Position numbers and translations under genes: made by a program. A stretch of DNA of 64,000 nucleotides, from NCBI RefSeq assembly GCF_010994755.1, contig NZ_WHSB02000011.1:1-64000 (forward strand), read 5' to 3'. How positions within the stretch are numbered: the stretch's first letter is position 1; every line of letters begins with the position of its first letter. Positions 50,096 to 58,534 of this stretch are shown piece after piece. This stretch comes from Shinella lacus (GTDB lineage Bacteria; Pseudomonadota; Alphaproteobacteria; Rhizobiales; Rhizobiaceae). Below the pieces are notes generated by a model, which saw only the letters and a list, made by a program, of their open reading frames with translations, was not told the DNA's origin and did not search any database.

Positions 50096-50530
50096 ATGAA
50101 GCGCAAGAGTTTTCGCGAAGCGGAGTGCCCCGTCGCGCGCACGCTGGATGCGATCGGCGACTGGTGGTCGCTGCTGATCGTGCGCGACGCCTTCGACGGC
50201 ATCCGGCGTTTCGGCGCGTTCCAGCAGAATCTTGGCATCGCCAAGGGCATGCTGAGCACGCGCCTGCGCGATCTCGTGGAAGCCGGTGTTCTCGACCTCG
50301 CACCCGCATCTGATGGCAGCGCCTACCAGGAATATGTGCTGACCGAGAAGGGCCGCGGCCTGTTTCTCGTCATCGTGTCGCTGCGGCAATGGGGGGAAGA
50401 CAACCTCTATCGCGACGGCGAAAAGCGTTCCGTTCTGGTGGATGAGGCAACGCGTTTGCCGGTCTCGCGGCTCACGCTGCATGCGTTCGATGGGCGCCGG
50501 CTTGAATGGGCGGATACGCGGCTGATCTAG
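50096..50530 (+). CDS. HxlR-family winged-helix transcriptional regulator
   Basis: 144 aa. The family hallmark is visible: CPVARTLDAIGDWWSLLIVR, DAFDGIRRFGAFQQNLGIAK, GMLSTRLRDLVEAGVL, then the wing YQEYVLTEKGRGL. ATG 50096 follows AGGAA by about 9 bases; an ATG at 50078 is an alternative. Divergent from the MFS transporter, its likely target. Its end overlaps the convergent Inh-like gene by 4 bases. The effector is unknown. Confidence 0.92.
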   Translation: MKRKSFREAECPVARTLDAIGDWWSLLIVRDAFDGIRRFGAFQQNLGIAKGMLSTRLRDLVEAGVLDLAPASDGSAYQEYVLTEKGRGLFLVIVSLRQWGEDNLYRDGEKRSVLVDEATRLPVSRLTLHAFDGRRLEWADTRLI

Positions 50531-50934
50531 TCAGCGGAAATCATCGTGACCATGGCATCGGCGGGTTCGACCGCCTCATAGGCGAGCCCGTCGCCATCGA
50601 CCACGGTGAGGATCGCCTCGCCCCGCGCGTCGGCGACAACCACCGTGCCGTCGCCATTGCTGATCCAGGTGCGCGCCGCCGAGAGGCCCGGCCAGACGGC
50701 CTCGCAATCCCCATTCGCCGTAAAACGTTCGCTGCGGCTGGAAATCCTGGTGCCGCGCTCGGCCAGGCAGGCGGTGTTCGCCACCACGTTGGAGATCGTA
50801 TAGCTGTGGCCCGCGGTCTGTGCCGGAATGGAATTCGAGATCACCGGATCGATCGCCGGCGTCTCATGGCTGACCACGCTCCAGAGACCCAGCGACAAAA
50901 CGCCGGCCGCGGCGGCAATCATCAGCGTCTTCAT
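50527..50934 (-). CDS. Secreted protein resembling AprI/Inh metalloprotease inhibitors
   Basis: 135 aa with a signal peptide (MKTLMIAAAAGVLSLGLWSV) and two cysteines in the mature part (NTACLAERG, NGDCEAVWPG). The pattern DCEAVWPGLSAARTWISNGD then GTVVVADARGEAILTVVDGD, ending AYEAVEPADAM, fits the C-terminal half of the AprI/Inh beta-barrel (C...W...G..V...DA.G). Members bind secreted proteases or, in Brucella Omp19, act as inhibitors. No protease gene is adjacent, so the function is tentative. ATG 50934 follows AGGAGA. Confidence 0.55.
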   Translation of the reverse strand: MKTLMIAAAAGVLSLGLWSVVSHETPAIDPVISNSIPAQTAGHSYTISNVVANTACLAERGTRISSRSERFTANGDCEAVWPGLSAARTWISNGDGTVVVADARGEAILTVVDGDGLAYEAVEPADAMVTMISAD

Positions 50935-51015
50935 GGGGTCTCCTTTCGGCTCGTTCCGACGCACAAAGCATGCGCCCGCAAACTTGCCGAAAGGTTAATG
51001 AAGGCTTTCCAGACC

Positions 51016-51984
51016 TTACCCGGCTTTTCGCGTAAAGGGCGTTTCCGGCACCGGCGTCACCGCCGTTCCGCGCTCGAACCAGGTGAAAAGATTGTCCGCC
51101 ACGAGATCGGCCATGGCATCGCGCGTCGCAACCGAGGCCGAAGCGACATGCGGCAACAGCGAGACGTTCGGCAGATCGAGCAGCGCCTGCGGCACATGCG
51201 GCTCGTCATAGAACACATCGAGGCCGGCCGCCGCGATGACGCCATCCTTCAGCGCCGCCGCAAGGGCCGCCTCGTCAACCGTCCAGCCGCGCCCGACATT
51301 GATCAGCACGCCATTGGAGCCGAGCGCCTGAAGGATTTCCGCATCGATCGTGCGGTGTGTCTCCGGCGTCTTCGGCACAATGGCGATGAGGATATCGACC
51401 GCCCCGGCAAGCTCCGCCAGCGACGGATAATAGGCATAGGGCACGCCCTCGCGCGGACGGCGCGTGTGGTAGGCGATGTCGATGCCGAAACCTTTCAGCC
51501 GTTCGGCGATGGCCATGCCGATGCGCCCGAGCCCGTAGATGCCGGCCTTGCGGCCGCGCAGGCTGAGCGGCGTCAGCGGAAAGGCGCCGTCGCGCACCCA
51601 GCGCCCCTCGCGCAGCCAGCTCTCGGCCTGCGGGAAACGGCGCACGGTGTTGAGCAGCAGGCCAATCGCCGTGTCCGCGACCTCGTCGTTCAGCACATCC
51701 GGCGTATTGGTGACGACGATTGCGCGCGCGGCAGCCGCCGTCACATCGATCCCGTCATACCCGACGCCGAAGCTCGCGATGATTTCCAGCCCCGGCAGAT
51801 GTTCGATCAGCGCCGCACCACAGCCGCCGGAGACGGCGATGCCGGAAATGCTCGCGGCTTCCGAACGGGCCAGCAATGTGGGGTCCGGCCGCTCGATGCG
51901 CACGACATCGAAGGCCTCCGTGATGCGATCGAGCACCCGCTCGCGGATCGTGCCCGGCACGAGAATGCGTGTCTTGGCCGCCAT
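51016..51984 (-). CDS. D-isomer-specific 2-hydroxyacid dehydrogenase
   Basis: 322-aa NAD(P)-dependent enzyme, probably a glyoxylate/hydroxypyruvate reductase type. It has the nucleotide motif GIYGLGRIGMAIAERLKGFG, catalytic Arg in INVGRGWTVDEAAL, Glu in GLDVFYDEPHVP and His in LLPHVASAS. The basic residues after the nucleotide fold (AYHTRRPRE) suggest NADPH preference (inference). ATG 51984. The LacI regulator gene ends 29 bases before its start on the same strand, suggesting control of or co-transcription with it. Confidence 0.9.
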   Translation of the reverse strand: MAAKTRILVPGTIRERVLDRITEAFDVVRIERPDPTLLARSEAASISGIAVSGGCGAALIEHLPGLEIIASFGVGYDGIDVTAAAARAIVVTNTPDVLNDEVADTAIGLLLNTVRRFPQAESWLREGRWVRDGAFPLTPLSLRGRKAGIYGLGRIGMAIAERLKGFGIDIAYHTRRPREGVPYAYYPSLAELAGAVDILIAIVPKTPETHRTIDAEILQALGSNGVLINVGRGWTVDEAALAAALKDGVIAAAGLDVFYDEPHVPQALLDLPNVSLLPHVASASVATRDAMADLVADNLFTWFERGTAVTPVPETPFTRKAG

Positions 51985-52013
51985 GGCAAAACCTCCCTGC
52001 TGTCTGAAATGCC

Positions 52014-53042
52014 TCAGCCTTCCGGATGCGGCTTCAGCGGTCCGGTGGATTGCCGGATGCGCATTTCCGGCTTGATGAGGTGGATGCCGTCCGGCTCGTG
52101 GCTGCCCGAAAGCTTGTCGAGCAGCGCGCGTGCGGCGTTGCGCCCGACCTCGGACTGGCCGTTCCAGACGGTGGTGAGCGCGGGCGTGGCGATGGCCGCC
52201 TCTTCGAGGTCGTCGTAACCGGTGACGGAAACGTCGCGGCCGGGCACGAGGCCGGCGCGGGCGATGCCGTTCATCAGGCCGATCGCCACGAGGTCGTTCC
52301 AGCAGACGGCCGCCGTCGGCTTCTGCGGCAGCGAGAGGAAATGCACCGCCGCCTCGAAACCGCCCTGCTTGGTGCGGGGGCCGGGAATGCGGAGACTCGG
52401 ATCGACCTCTATATTCGCCTTGCGCAGCGCGTTGACATAACCCTGGTAGCGGTCGCGGCCTGTCGACGTCTGGTCCGTGCCGCCCACCATGGCGATGGTG
52501 CGGTGGCCAAGGCCGATCAGGTGATTGGTGGCAAGCGAAATGCCATAGCTGTCATCGCCGCGGAAAATCGGCACGTCCAGCCCCTCGATGGAGCGCGCGA
52601 TGAGGATGGCCGGCATGCCATTGTCCTCGGCAAGCTGGATATCCTCCGGCGGCGTGCCGATGGCCGGCGACATGATGACGCCGTCGCCGCCGAGCTGCAG
52701 CAGCGTCTCGACGAAATTGCGCTGCTTCTCGACCGAATCGTAATGGTTGGAGAGGATGAAGGTCTGCCGGTCGCGATCGAGCTCGCTTTCGATGGCCTTC
52801 AGGATTTCCGCGTAGAACGGGTTCATGATGTCGTGCACGACGACGCCGATGATGCCCGAGCGGGATGTTCGCAGGCTCGCAGCGCGGCGATTGTAGATAT
52901 AGCCGAGCGCGCGGGCCTGTTCCTTGATGCGATCCCGGGTCGAGGCCGCGACGAGCGGACTGTCCCTCAGCGCAAGCGATACCGTCGCCGTGGAAACGCC
53001 GAGCGTCTCCGCGATGGTGGAAAGCTTGATTTTCTGGGCCAC
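52014..53042 (-). CDS. LacI-family transcriptional regulator
   Basis: 342 aa. The N-terminal helix-turn-helix and hinge read KLSTIAETLGVSTATVSLAL then RDSPLVAASTRDRIKEQARA. The periplasmic-binding-like ligand domain follows (GIIGVVVHDIMNPFYAEILK, GDDSYGISLATNHLIGLGHR, DLVAIGLMNGIARAGLVPGR, DVSVTGYDDLEEA). The start is GTG 53042, preceded by GGAGGGG. Two AAAC-N-GTTT palindromes lie just upstream, suggesting autoregulation. The ligand is probably a sugar or related metabolite. Confidence 0.93.
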   Translation of the reverse strand: MAQKIKLSTIAETLGVSTATVSLALRDSPLVAASTRDRIKEQARALGYIYNRRAASLRTSRSGIIGVVVHDIMNPFYAEILKAIESELDRDRQTFILSNHYDSVEKQRNFVETLLQLGGDGVIMSPAIGTPPEDIQLAEDNGMPAILIARSIEGLDVPIFRGDDSYGISLATNHLIGLGHRTIAMVGGTDQTSTGRDRYQGYVNALRKANIEVDPSLRIPGPRTKQGGFEAAVHFLSLPQKPTAAVCWNDLVAIGLMNGIARAGLVPGRDVSVTGYDDLEEAAIATPALTTVWNGQSEVGRNAARALLDKLSGSHEPDGIHLIKPEMRIRQSTGPLKPHPEG

Positions 53043-53067
53043 GACCCCTCCCCAGACGATGCGTTTA

Positions 53068-53089
53068 AAACCGTTTATTTAAACAGTTT
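53068..53089. promoter_or_regulatory. Paired AAAC-N-GTTT palindromes, candidate LacI operator
   Basis: AAACCGTTT (53068-53076) and AAACAGTTT (53081-53089) lie 26-47 bp upstream of the LacI start and together form a 20-bp near-dyad. The second copy touches the stop codon of the MarR gene. The form fits LacI/GalR-type sites. Confidence 0.55.
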
Positions 53090-53624
53090 AAATGTCCTCG
53101 GCAACAGGCTTTTCGCCGTTGCGTGGGCCATCCGGCAGGTTGGCGTGGAGGTTCTCGTCCATGGTGCGCAGCAGCTTGAGCAGCTGGCGCACATCCTTTT
53201 CGCTCAAGCCCTCGGCCGCCTGCTCTTCGCTGAGCCGCCCGGCTTCGGTGATCGTCTCGACGGTGGCGCGGCCAGACTCAGTGAGGTGCACGACGGTGAG
53301 CCGCCCGTCGGTCTCGTCCGGGCGGCGTTCGACGAAGCCCTGCGCCTCCAGGCGGCCGATCGTGCGCGTCATGGTCGGCGCCTTGACGCCGAGGCGGGTG
53401 GCGAGCGCACCGGCGGTCAGCCCCCCCTCCTCCGAAAGCGCGAGGATCACGCCGTCCTGTCCGGCATAGAGCCCGGTCGCCAGAAGATTGCGCGACAGCA
53501 CCGTGCGCATGGAGCGGGCGGCATTGACGACCGCGGCGGCAAGGCCGGCACCCGAGACGTCATCGTGCGACTTCTTCTTCTTGCTCTTCTTCGCGTCCTT
53601 GCCGTCCTTGTGCTTCTTGCCCAT
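53088..53624 (-). CDS. MarR-family transcriptional regulator with lysine-rich N-terminus
   Basis: 178 aa. The first ~22 residues are strongly basic (MGKKHKDGKDAKKSKKKKSH), unusual for MarR proteins. The winged helix follows: LYAGQDGVILALSEEGGLTA, GALATRLGVKAPTMTRTIGR, LEAQGFVERRPDETDGRLTV. ATG 53624 follows GGAGAGGCGATCG. The frame upstream to 53840 overlaps the divergent creatininase gene and is not used. Whether it controls that gene or the LacI gene downstream is unknown. Confidence 0.88.
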   Translation of the reverse strand: MGKKHKDGKDAKKSKKKKSHDDVSGAGLAAAVVNAARSMRTVLSRNLLATGLYAGQDGVILALSEEGGLTAGALATRLGVKAPTMTRTIGRLEAQGFVERRPDETDGRLTVVHLTESGRATVETITEAGRLSEEQAAEGLSEKDVRQLLKLLRTMDENLHANLPDGPRNGEKPVAEDI

Positions 53625-53726
53625 CGATCGCCTCTCCCAAGTGCCGGATCGCCCTTGCGTCGCGGGCCCCGCCTTCATATGACTCAGGTTACAGGCGCGC
53701 GGCAAGTCAGGATCGGAGTGGAAGGA

Positions 53727-54518
53727 ATGGCGCATCCCAAGATGCGATGGACCGAAAACGATCTGGACCTGCCGCCGGAAGCGCGCGCGGACTGGATCGC
53801 CGTCCTGCCGCTCGGCGCCCATGAAGGCCACGGCCCGCATTTACCGCTCGAGACCGACACGCTGATCGCCGAGGGCGTCGCCTCCCGGCTGATGGCCGTG
53901 CTGCCGGCGCACCTGCCCGTCACCTTCCTTCCCGTCGAGCCGGTCGGCTATTCGCCCGAACATCTCGACGTGCCGGGCACGCGCTCGCTCGATTATGCCG
54001 AGGCCATCGAGCGCTGGCTTGCGATAGCCGGAGACCTGCGCCCCTTCGGCATCCGCAAGCTGGTGCTGCTCAATGCCCATGGCGGCAATTCCCCGCTGAT
54101 GACGATCGTCGCGACCGAGGCGCGCATCCGCTTCGACATGCTCGTCGTCGCGACCGCCTGGACCCGCTTCGGCCAGCCCGACGGATGGATCACGCCGGAA
54201 GACAAGGCGATCGACATCCATGGCGGCGACATCGAGACCTCCGTCATGCTCGCGCTTCATCCCGAAGTCGTCCACATGGAGAAGGCGGAGCGCTTCGGCT
54301 CGCGCCAGGCGGAATTCGCCGCCCGCTTCGCGCATCTGCGCGCCTACGGGCCGCATGCCTTCGGCTGGAAGATGTCCGATCTCAACCCGAAGGGTGTTGC
54401 GGGCGATGCCAGTGCGGCGACCGCGGAAAAGGGCGAGCGGCTGCTCATGCATGCCGTGCGCGGCCTCGTCGCCCTCCTCGAAGACGTCGCCGCCTTCGAT
54501 GTGAAGACGCTGGACTAA
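53727..54518 (+). CDS. Creatininase-family amidohydrolase
   Basis: 263-aa metal-dependent enzyme. The metal-site pattern LPLGAHEGHGPHLPLETD gives Glu33, His35 and Asp44 as candidate ligands, with NAHGGN (His118) and DIHGGDIETSVML (Glu) completing the set. The family includes creatininase, formamidopyrimidine hydrolases and mycofactocin MftE; the substrate is not evident. ATG 53727 follows GGAGTGGAAGGA; an in-frame ATG at 53679 lacks a ribosome-binding site. A very long open frame upstream is an antisense shadow of the LacI and MarR genes. Divergent from the MarR gene. Confidence 0.88.
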   Translation: MAHPKMRWTENDLDLPPEARADWIAVLPLGAHEGHGPHLPLETDTLIAEGVASRLMAVLPAHLPVTFLPVEPVGYSPEHLDVPGTRSLDYAEAIERWLAIAGDLRPFGIRKLVLLNAHGGNSPLMTIVATEARIRFDMLVVATAWTRFGQPDGWITPEDKAIDIHGGDIETSVMLALHPEVVHMEKAERFGSRQAEFAARFAHLRAYGPHAFGWKMSDLNPKGVAGDASAATAEKGERLLMHAVRGLVALLEDVAAFDVKTLD

Positions 54519-54647
54519 AAAACGCTGTTTTGCGTCCGGAATTGCGTAGCGACAAAGACCCGATCGCATTTGCGCTGGCCCGTTCGATCTCCTATATCAG
54601 ACGCCAACCGGACGTCTCAGCCGTCCCCGCAATCGCTCGAGGTTCCC

Positions 54648-55766
54648 ATGACCGAAACAGCCCTCCCGAAGCCCATTCCCGTCACCGTGCTCACCGGCTA
54701 TCTCGGCGCCGGCAAGACGACGCTGCTCAACCGCATCCTCACCGGCAATCACGGCAAGCGATATGCCGTCATCGTCAACGAATTCGGCGAGATCGGCATC
54801 GACAACGACCTGATCGTCGAATCCGACGAGGAAATCTACGAGATGAACAACGGCTGCATCTGCTGCACCGTGCGCGGCGACCTGATCCGCGTGGTGGAAG
54901 GCCTGATGCGCCGCCCCGGCCGCTTCGACGCCATCATCGTCGAGACCACCGGCCTTGCCGATCCAGTGCCGGTCGCCCAGACCTTCTTCATGGACGACGA
55001 CGTGCGCCAGAAGACCGAGCTCGACGCGGTCGTGGCACTGGTCGATGCGAAGCACCTGCCGCTGCGCCTGAAGGACAGCCGCGAGGCGGAAGACCAGATC
55101 GCCTTTGCCGACGTCGTGCTGATCAACAAGACCGACCTCGTGAGCCCCGAAGAGCTGGCGCGCATCGAGGCCACCGTTCGCGTGATCAACCCGTCCGCCC
55201 GCATCCACCGCACGACCCGCTCGGAAATCGACCTCACCAAGGTTCTGGACCAGGGCGCGTTCAACCTGGAGCGTGCGCTCGAAAACGATCCGCACTTCCT
55301 CGACCACGATGCGCCGGACCATGTCTGCGGCCCGGATTGCGGCCACGACCATCATCACCATGGTCACGACCACGATCATGCGCACCACCACCATGATCAC
55401 GACCATCACCACCACGACCATGACCACCATCACCACGACCACGGCGTCTCGCCGATCCATGACGTGACGGTGCAGTCGATCTCGCTGCGCGGCGGCGAGA
55501 TGAACCCGGACCGCTTCTTCCCCTGGATCCAGAAGATCACCCAGACCGACGGCCCGAACATCCTGCGCCTCAAGGGCATCATCGCCTTTGCCGGCGATGA
55601 CGAGCGGTACGTCGTGCAAGGCGTGCACATGATCGTCGAAGGCGATCACCAGCGCGCCTGGAAGGACGGCGAGAAGCGCGAAAGCCGCTTGGTCTTCATC
55701 GGCCGCGATCTTGATCGCGAAAAGATTGAACGAACCTTCAAGGCCTGCGAGGCACAGACCCAATAA
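54648..55766 (+). CDS. CobW/COG0523-family GTPase with His-rich metal-binding loop
   Basis: 372-aa G3E-family GTPase, predicted metal chaperone. The Walker A is [18 protein letters not shown] (about 14-31), the switch/metal motif [10 protein letters not shown] gives C70-x-C72-C73, [10 protein letters not shown] follows, and the guanine-specificity NKTD is at about 160-163. Residues about 225-266 form a loop with about two dozen His alternating with Asp, between CGPDC and the C-terminal CobW domain ([20 protein letters not shown]). The His loop points to zinc handling (inference). ATG 54648. Its stop overlaps the WD40 gene start (TAATG). Confidence 0.93.
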   Translation: MTETALPKPIPVTVLTGYLGAGKTTLLNRILTGNHGKRYAVIVNEFGEIGIDNDLIVESDEEIYEMNNGCICCTVRGDLIRVVEGLMRRPGRFDAIIVETTGLADPVPVAQTFFMDDDVRQKTELDAVVALVDAKHLPLRLKDSREAEDQIAFADVVLINKTDLVSPEELARIEATVRVINPSARIHRTTRSEIDLTKVLDQGAFNLERALENDPHFLDHDAPDHVCGPDCGHDHHHHGHDHDHAHHHHDHDHHHHDHDHHHHDHGVSPIHDVTVQSISLRGGEMNPDRFFPWIQKITQTDGPNILRLKGIIAFAGDDERYVVQGVHMIVEGDHQRAWKDGEKRESRLVFIGRDLDREKIERTFKACEAQTQ

Positions 55767-56755
55767 TGCCGACTGTCGCTCCTCTTGATCTCGACGACCA
55801 CGTCGTCGCGGCCGCCTTTCTTGGTGACGTGCCGTTCTTCGCCTCCGCCTCCGGCGCCATCAACCGTCTCGACCATGGTCACAAGGTCACCGAGGCGCAT
55901 GATGGCCTGCTTGCCTGCGTGCGCGACGAAGCGAACGACACGCTGATCACCGGCGGTGAAGACGGCAAGGTAATGCGCATTGCCGCCGACGGCAGCGTGA
56001 GCCTTGTCGCCGAAGTGCCGCGCAAGTGGATCTCCATCGTCGCCGCCGGGCCGCAGGGCGCGGTCGGCTTCGCGGAGGGCCGCACGGCCCGCGTTAGGCT
56101 TGCGGATGGCACGATCAAGGAGTTCGTGGAGGCACGCTCCGTCGAAGGCGTGGCCTTCGCGCCGAAGGGGCTGCGGATCGGCCTGGCGCGCTACAATGGT
56201 GCGTCTTTACATTGGGTGGCGATGGCCGCCCAGCCCGTCGATCTCGAATGGAAAGGCGCCCATACCGGCATCACCTTCTCGCCGGACGGCCGCTTCGTCG
56301 TCACCAGCATGCAGGAAAACGCGCTGCACGGCTGGAAGCTCGACTCGAAGCCCGGCGGCGATACCCGCCACATGCGCATGACCGGCTATCCGGCGAAGGT
56401 GAAGTCGCTCTCCTGGTCGGCGAAGGGCAAGTGGCTCGCCTCGTCCGGCGCGCCGGCCGCGATCGTCTGGCCTTTCTCCGCGAAAGACGGCCCGATGGGC
56501 AAGCCGCCGCTGGAACTCGGCACGCGCAGCGACGTGATGGTCACGGCCGTCGCCTGCCATCCGGCGGAAGAGGTGGTCGCCATCGGCTATTCGGATGGCA
56601 TGGTTCTCGCCGCCCGTTTCGCCGACAGCCGCGAAGTGCTGCTGCGCCGCCCCGGCAAGGGCGCCATCACCTCGATCGCCTGGAGCAAGAGCGGCAAGCT
56701 CATCGCCTTCGCCAGCGAAGCCGGCGATTGCGGCGTCGTCGACATCGCGGGATAA
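55766..56755 (+). CDS. WD40-repeat protein coupled to the CobW GTPase
   Basis: 329-aa predicted beta-propeller without signal peptide. Repeats are visible as GINRLDHGHKV-like AINRLDHGHKVTEAHDGLLA, DTLITGGEDGKVMRIAADGS, WKGAHTGITFSPDGRFVVTS, VKSLSWSAKGKWLASSGAPA, VTAVACHPAEEVVAIGYSDG and ITSIAWSKSGKLIAFASEAG. ATG 55766 overlaps the stop of the CobW gene by one base, so they are cotranslated. It may scaffold the metal chaperone or its client; no enzyme motif is visible. Confidence 0.88.
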   Translation: MPTVAPLDLDDHVVAAAFLGDVPFFASASGAINRLDHGHKVTEAHDGLLACVRDEANDTLITGGEDGKVMRIAADGSVSLVAEVPRKWISIVAAGPQGAVGFAEGRTARVRLADGTIKEFVEARSVEGVAFAPKGLRIGLARYNGASLHWVAMAAQPVDLEWKGAHTGITFSPDGRFVVTSMQENALHGWKLDSKPGGDTRHMRMTGYPAKVKSLSWSAKGKWLASSGAPAAIVWPFSAKDGPMGKPPLELGTRSDVMVTAVACHPAEEVVAIGYSDGMVLAARFADSREVLLRRPGKGAITSIAWSKSGKLIAFASEAGDCGVVDIAG

Positions 56756-56820
56756 CGGCATAAACCCGGAAGAGCGGCGCTCTCCCGGGCCCACGGACCG
56801 CAAGGGTGGGGATGGTACGG

Positions 56821-57114
56821 TCAGTGTTTGCGCTTCTTGCAGCCGCAATCGCTGCCGCCGAGAATGCCGAGCGTGTTGCCATTGAGGATGCCCGACAGGG
56901 TGCCGTTGAGCACGCCGTTCAGAACCTTGTTGTTGTCGTTGTCCGTCAGGATATCGCCGATGCCGAGCCCGACGCTCGGGGCGATGACGATGCCGCCCGT
57001 CTTGTTGCCGTTCAGAATGCCGAGGCCGCTGAGAAGGCCGCCGGCGGACGCCTGGCTGGCGCCGGCAAATGCGAAGATGGTTGCAATGAGGATGGTGGTG
57101 CGGGTCTTGCTCAT
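56821..57114 (-). CDS. Small secreted Gly/Asn-rich repeat protein
   Basis: 97 aa, not recognised. A signal peptide (MSKTRTTILIATIFAFAGAS then QASA) is followed by a mature chain with repeated L-N-G units (LSGLGILNGNKTGG, NKVLNGVLNGTLSG, ILNGNTLGILGG) and a basic Cys pair tail (DCGCKKRKH). The repeated pattern suggests a small solenoid or self-assembling surface protein, but this is speculation. ATG 57114 follows GGAGAGAG. It is divergent from the beta-barrel protein gene across 249 bases of AT-rich DNA. Confidence 0.7.
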   Translation of the reverse strand: MSKTRTTILIATIFAFAGASQASAGGLLSGLGILNGNKTGGIVIAPSVGLGIGDILTDNDNNKVLNGVLNGTLSGILNGNTLGILGGSDCGCKKRKH

Positions 57115-57363
57115 GTTCTCTCTCCTTCGGTTGTGTACCTCGGTGGTACGCAACTGAAGGTAATATAAGCGCCGATTTACTCAACCGGATTTCCCAATCG
57201 TAGCAAATAGTTAACCATAACATAGACAAGTTTAACGATCTGATACCAATCACAACTCATAATAGATAAAATCGCAATATCGGCGCGAAATTCAATCATT
57301 GAGAGAAATTTTAACCATGCAACTCTAGGATTCTGTTCCATTAACAGACAGGAACAGGATCCG
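57115..57363. other. AT-rich divergent promoter region
   Basis: 249 bases clearly richer in A and T than the surroundings, between the small repeat protein and the beta-barrel gene. TTAACCAT occurs twice (near 57211 and 57311). I see no gene or terminator; it probably carries both promoters and could bind an AT-preferring regulator such as MucR (inference). Confidence 0.4.
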
Positions 57364-58530
57364 ATGCGCTTCCTTCGTGGCTTCATTTGCACGGCTCTGG
57401 CGCTTGCCGGATACAACCCGGCTTCTGCAGACTCAACCATCGATTACAAGGTGGGCGGCGGCTGGACCTCGAATATTTTCCAGGACCCGAGCAACATTTC
57501 GGCCGCTTTCAGCGAGGCGAAGCTCGGTTTGCGGGGCAGCCTAGCGCTGGAAGACTCCCATCTCGCCTATGCCCTGAGCGCCGCTATACGTCGCGTGCCA
57601 AAGTATCGTTTCGCCGACCAGCGCATCGTGGGCCTGGAGCTCGGCTACAGCCATGATCTCAGCAAGACGGTAAAACTCACATTGAAGGGTGGCGTCGAGC
57701 ATCGGCGCACCGGCGACATTTTTCTCGATCTGCCCGGCGCGCTGATCGGCTACCGCAAGGCGGACGTCGTCGCCACCGCCAGCGCCGGAATCACGGTCGA
57801 CCGCTGGGGCGGCCGCAACCACCTGACTGCGACCGTCTCCAAGCTCGACCGCGGCAAGGCGCATTTCACGCTACGCGGCCTGAAGCCGACCCAGCTCGAA
57901 GCGGGCTATACCCTGTTCGACGTAACCGGCGGCCATATCCGCCCGCTCTTCGGCGGCGAGGTGGGCGCCACGCTGCAATATCGCGCAAGCCAGATCACCA
58001 GCTCAGAACGCCGCGCCTTCGAGCGTTTCCCGGCCGAAATGCTGCGCGGTTCGCTCGCCTATGGCCGCGTCTTCGGCAAGAGCCTGACTCTGATGGCCGA
58101 GGCCGGCGTGGTGGGCGTGCAAAGCCCCTATCTCGGCAAGACGGTGGAACGCGCGCGGCCCTTCCTGAAAGGCGAGCTGACCTGGCAGCTCCCGCATCAG
58201 GCCGTGCTGAAGGCGAAGCTCACGCGCGACATCCAGCTTGGCGATATCGACGATTCTCTCGGCGAAGACGTGCGCACGGTCGGCCTCTCGCTGGAAAAGG
58301 CGCTGACGGAAAAGCTGAAACTCGCGCTCGCCTATGAGCAGGCCTATAGCGACTGGCTCTATTACGACTATCGCACGCGCACGAAATCGATCTCGGCGAC
58401 GCTGAGCTATGCATTTTCCAAGAGCGCCACCGCCTCGCTGGAATACAGCCACCTCGTGCGCCGCGAAAACGACAAGGCCGCCGACTTCGAGGTCGACGGC
58501 CTTGCGGCACGGTTTTCAGGCTCGTTCTGA
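57364..58530 (+). CDS. Predicted outer-membrane beta-barrel protein
   Basis: 388 aa. A signal peptide (MRFLRGFICTALALAGYNPA then SA) precedes many amphipathic alternating strands (IDYKVGGGWTSNIFQ, LELGYSHDLSKTVKLTLKGG, VGATLQYRASQI, RGSLAYGRVFGKSLTLMAEA, LKLALAYEQAYSDWLYYDYR, KSISATLSYAF, ASLEYSHLVRR). It ends in Phe (ARFSGSF), the usual C-terminal signal for barrel insertion. The function is not recognised; it resembles the large rhizobial DUF-type barrels associated with surface polysaccharide. ATG 57364 follows ACAGGA. Confidence 0.8.
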   Translation: MRFLRGFICTALALAGYNPASADSTIDYKVGGGWTSNIFQDPSNISAAFSEAKLGLRGSLALEDSHLAYALSAAIRRVPKYRFADQRIVGLELGYSHDLSKTVKLTLKGGVEHRRTGDIFLDLPGALIGYRKADVVATASAGITVDRWGGRNHLTATVSKLDRGKAHFTLRGLKPTQLEAGYTLFDVTGGHIRPLFGGEVGATLQYRASQITSSERRAFERFPAEMLRGSLAYGRVFGKSLTLMAEAGVVGVQSPYLGKTVERARPFLKGELTWQLPHQAVLKAKLTRDIQLGDIDDSLGEDVRTVGLSLEKALTEKLKLALAYEQAYSDWLYYDYRTRTKSISATLSYAFSKSATASLEYSHLVRRENDKAADFEVDGLAARFSGSF

Positions 58531-58534
58531 ACCT

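Noticed and set aside
52026-53726. The upstream part of an 830-residue plus-strand frame running into the creatininase gene
   Set aside because: It is antisense to the LacI and MarR genes. The creatininase-like sequence only begins near 53727, where a ribosome-binding site is present.
55330-55445. Repetitive CAC/GAC-rich DNA that looks like a simple repeat or array
   Set aside because: It is the coding sequence of the His/Asp loop of the CobW protein, not a separate repeat or CRISPR.
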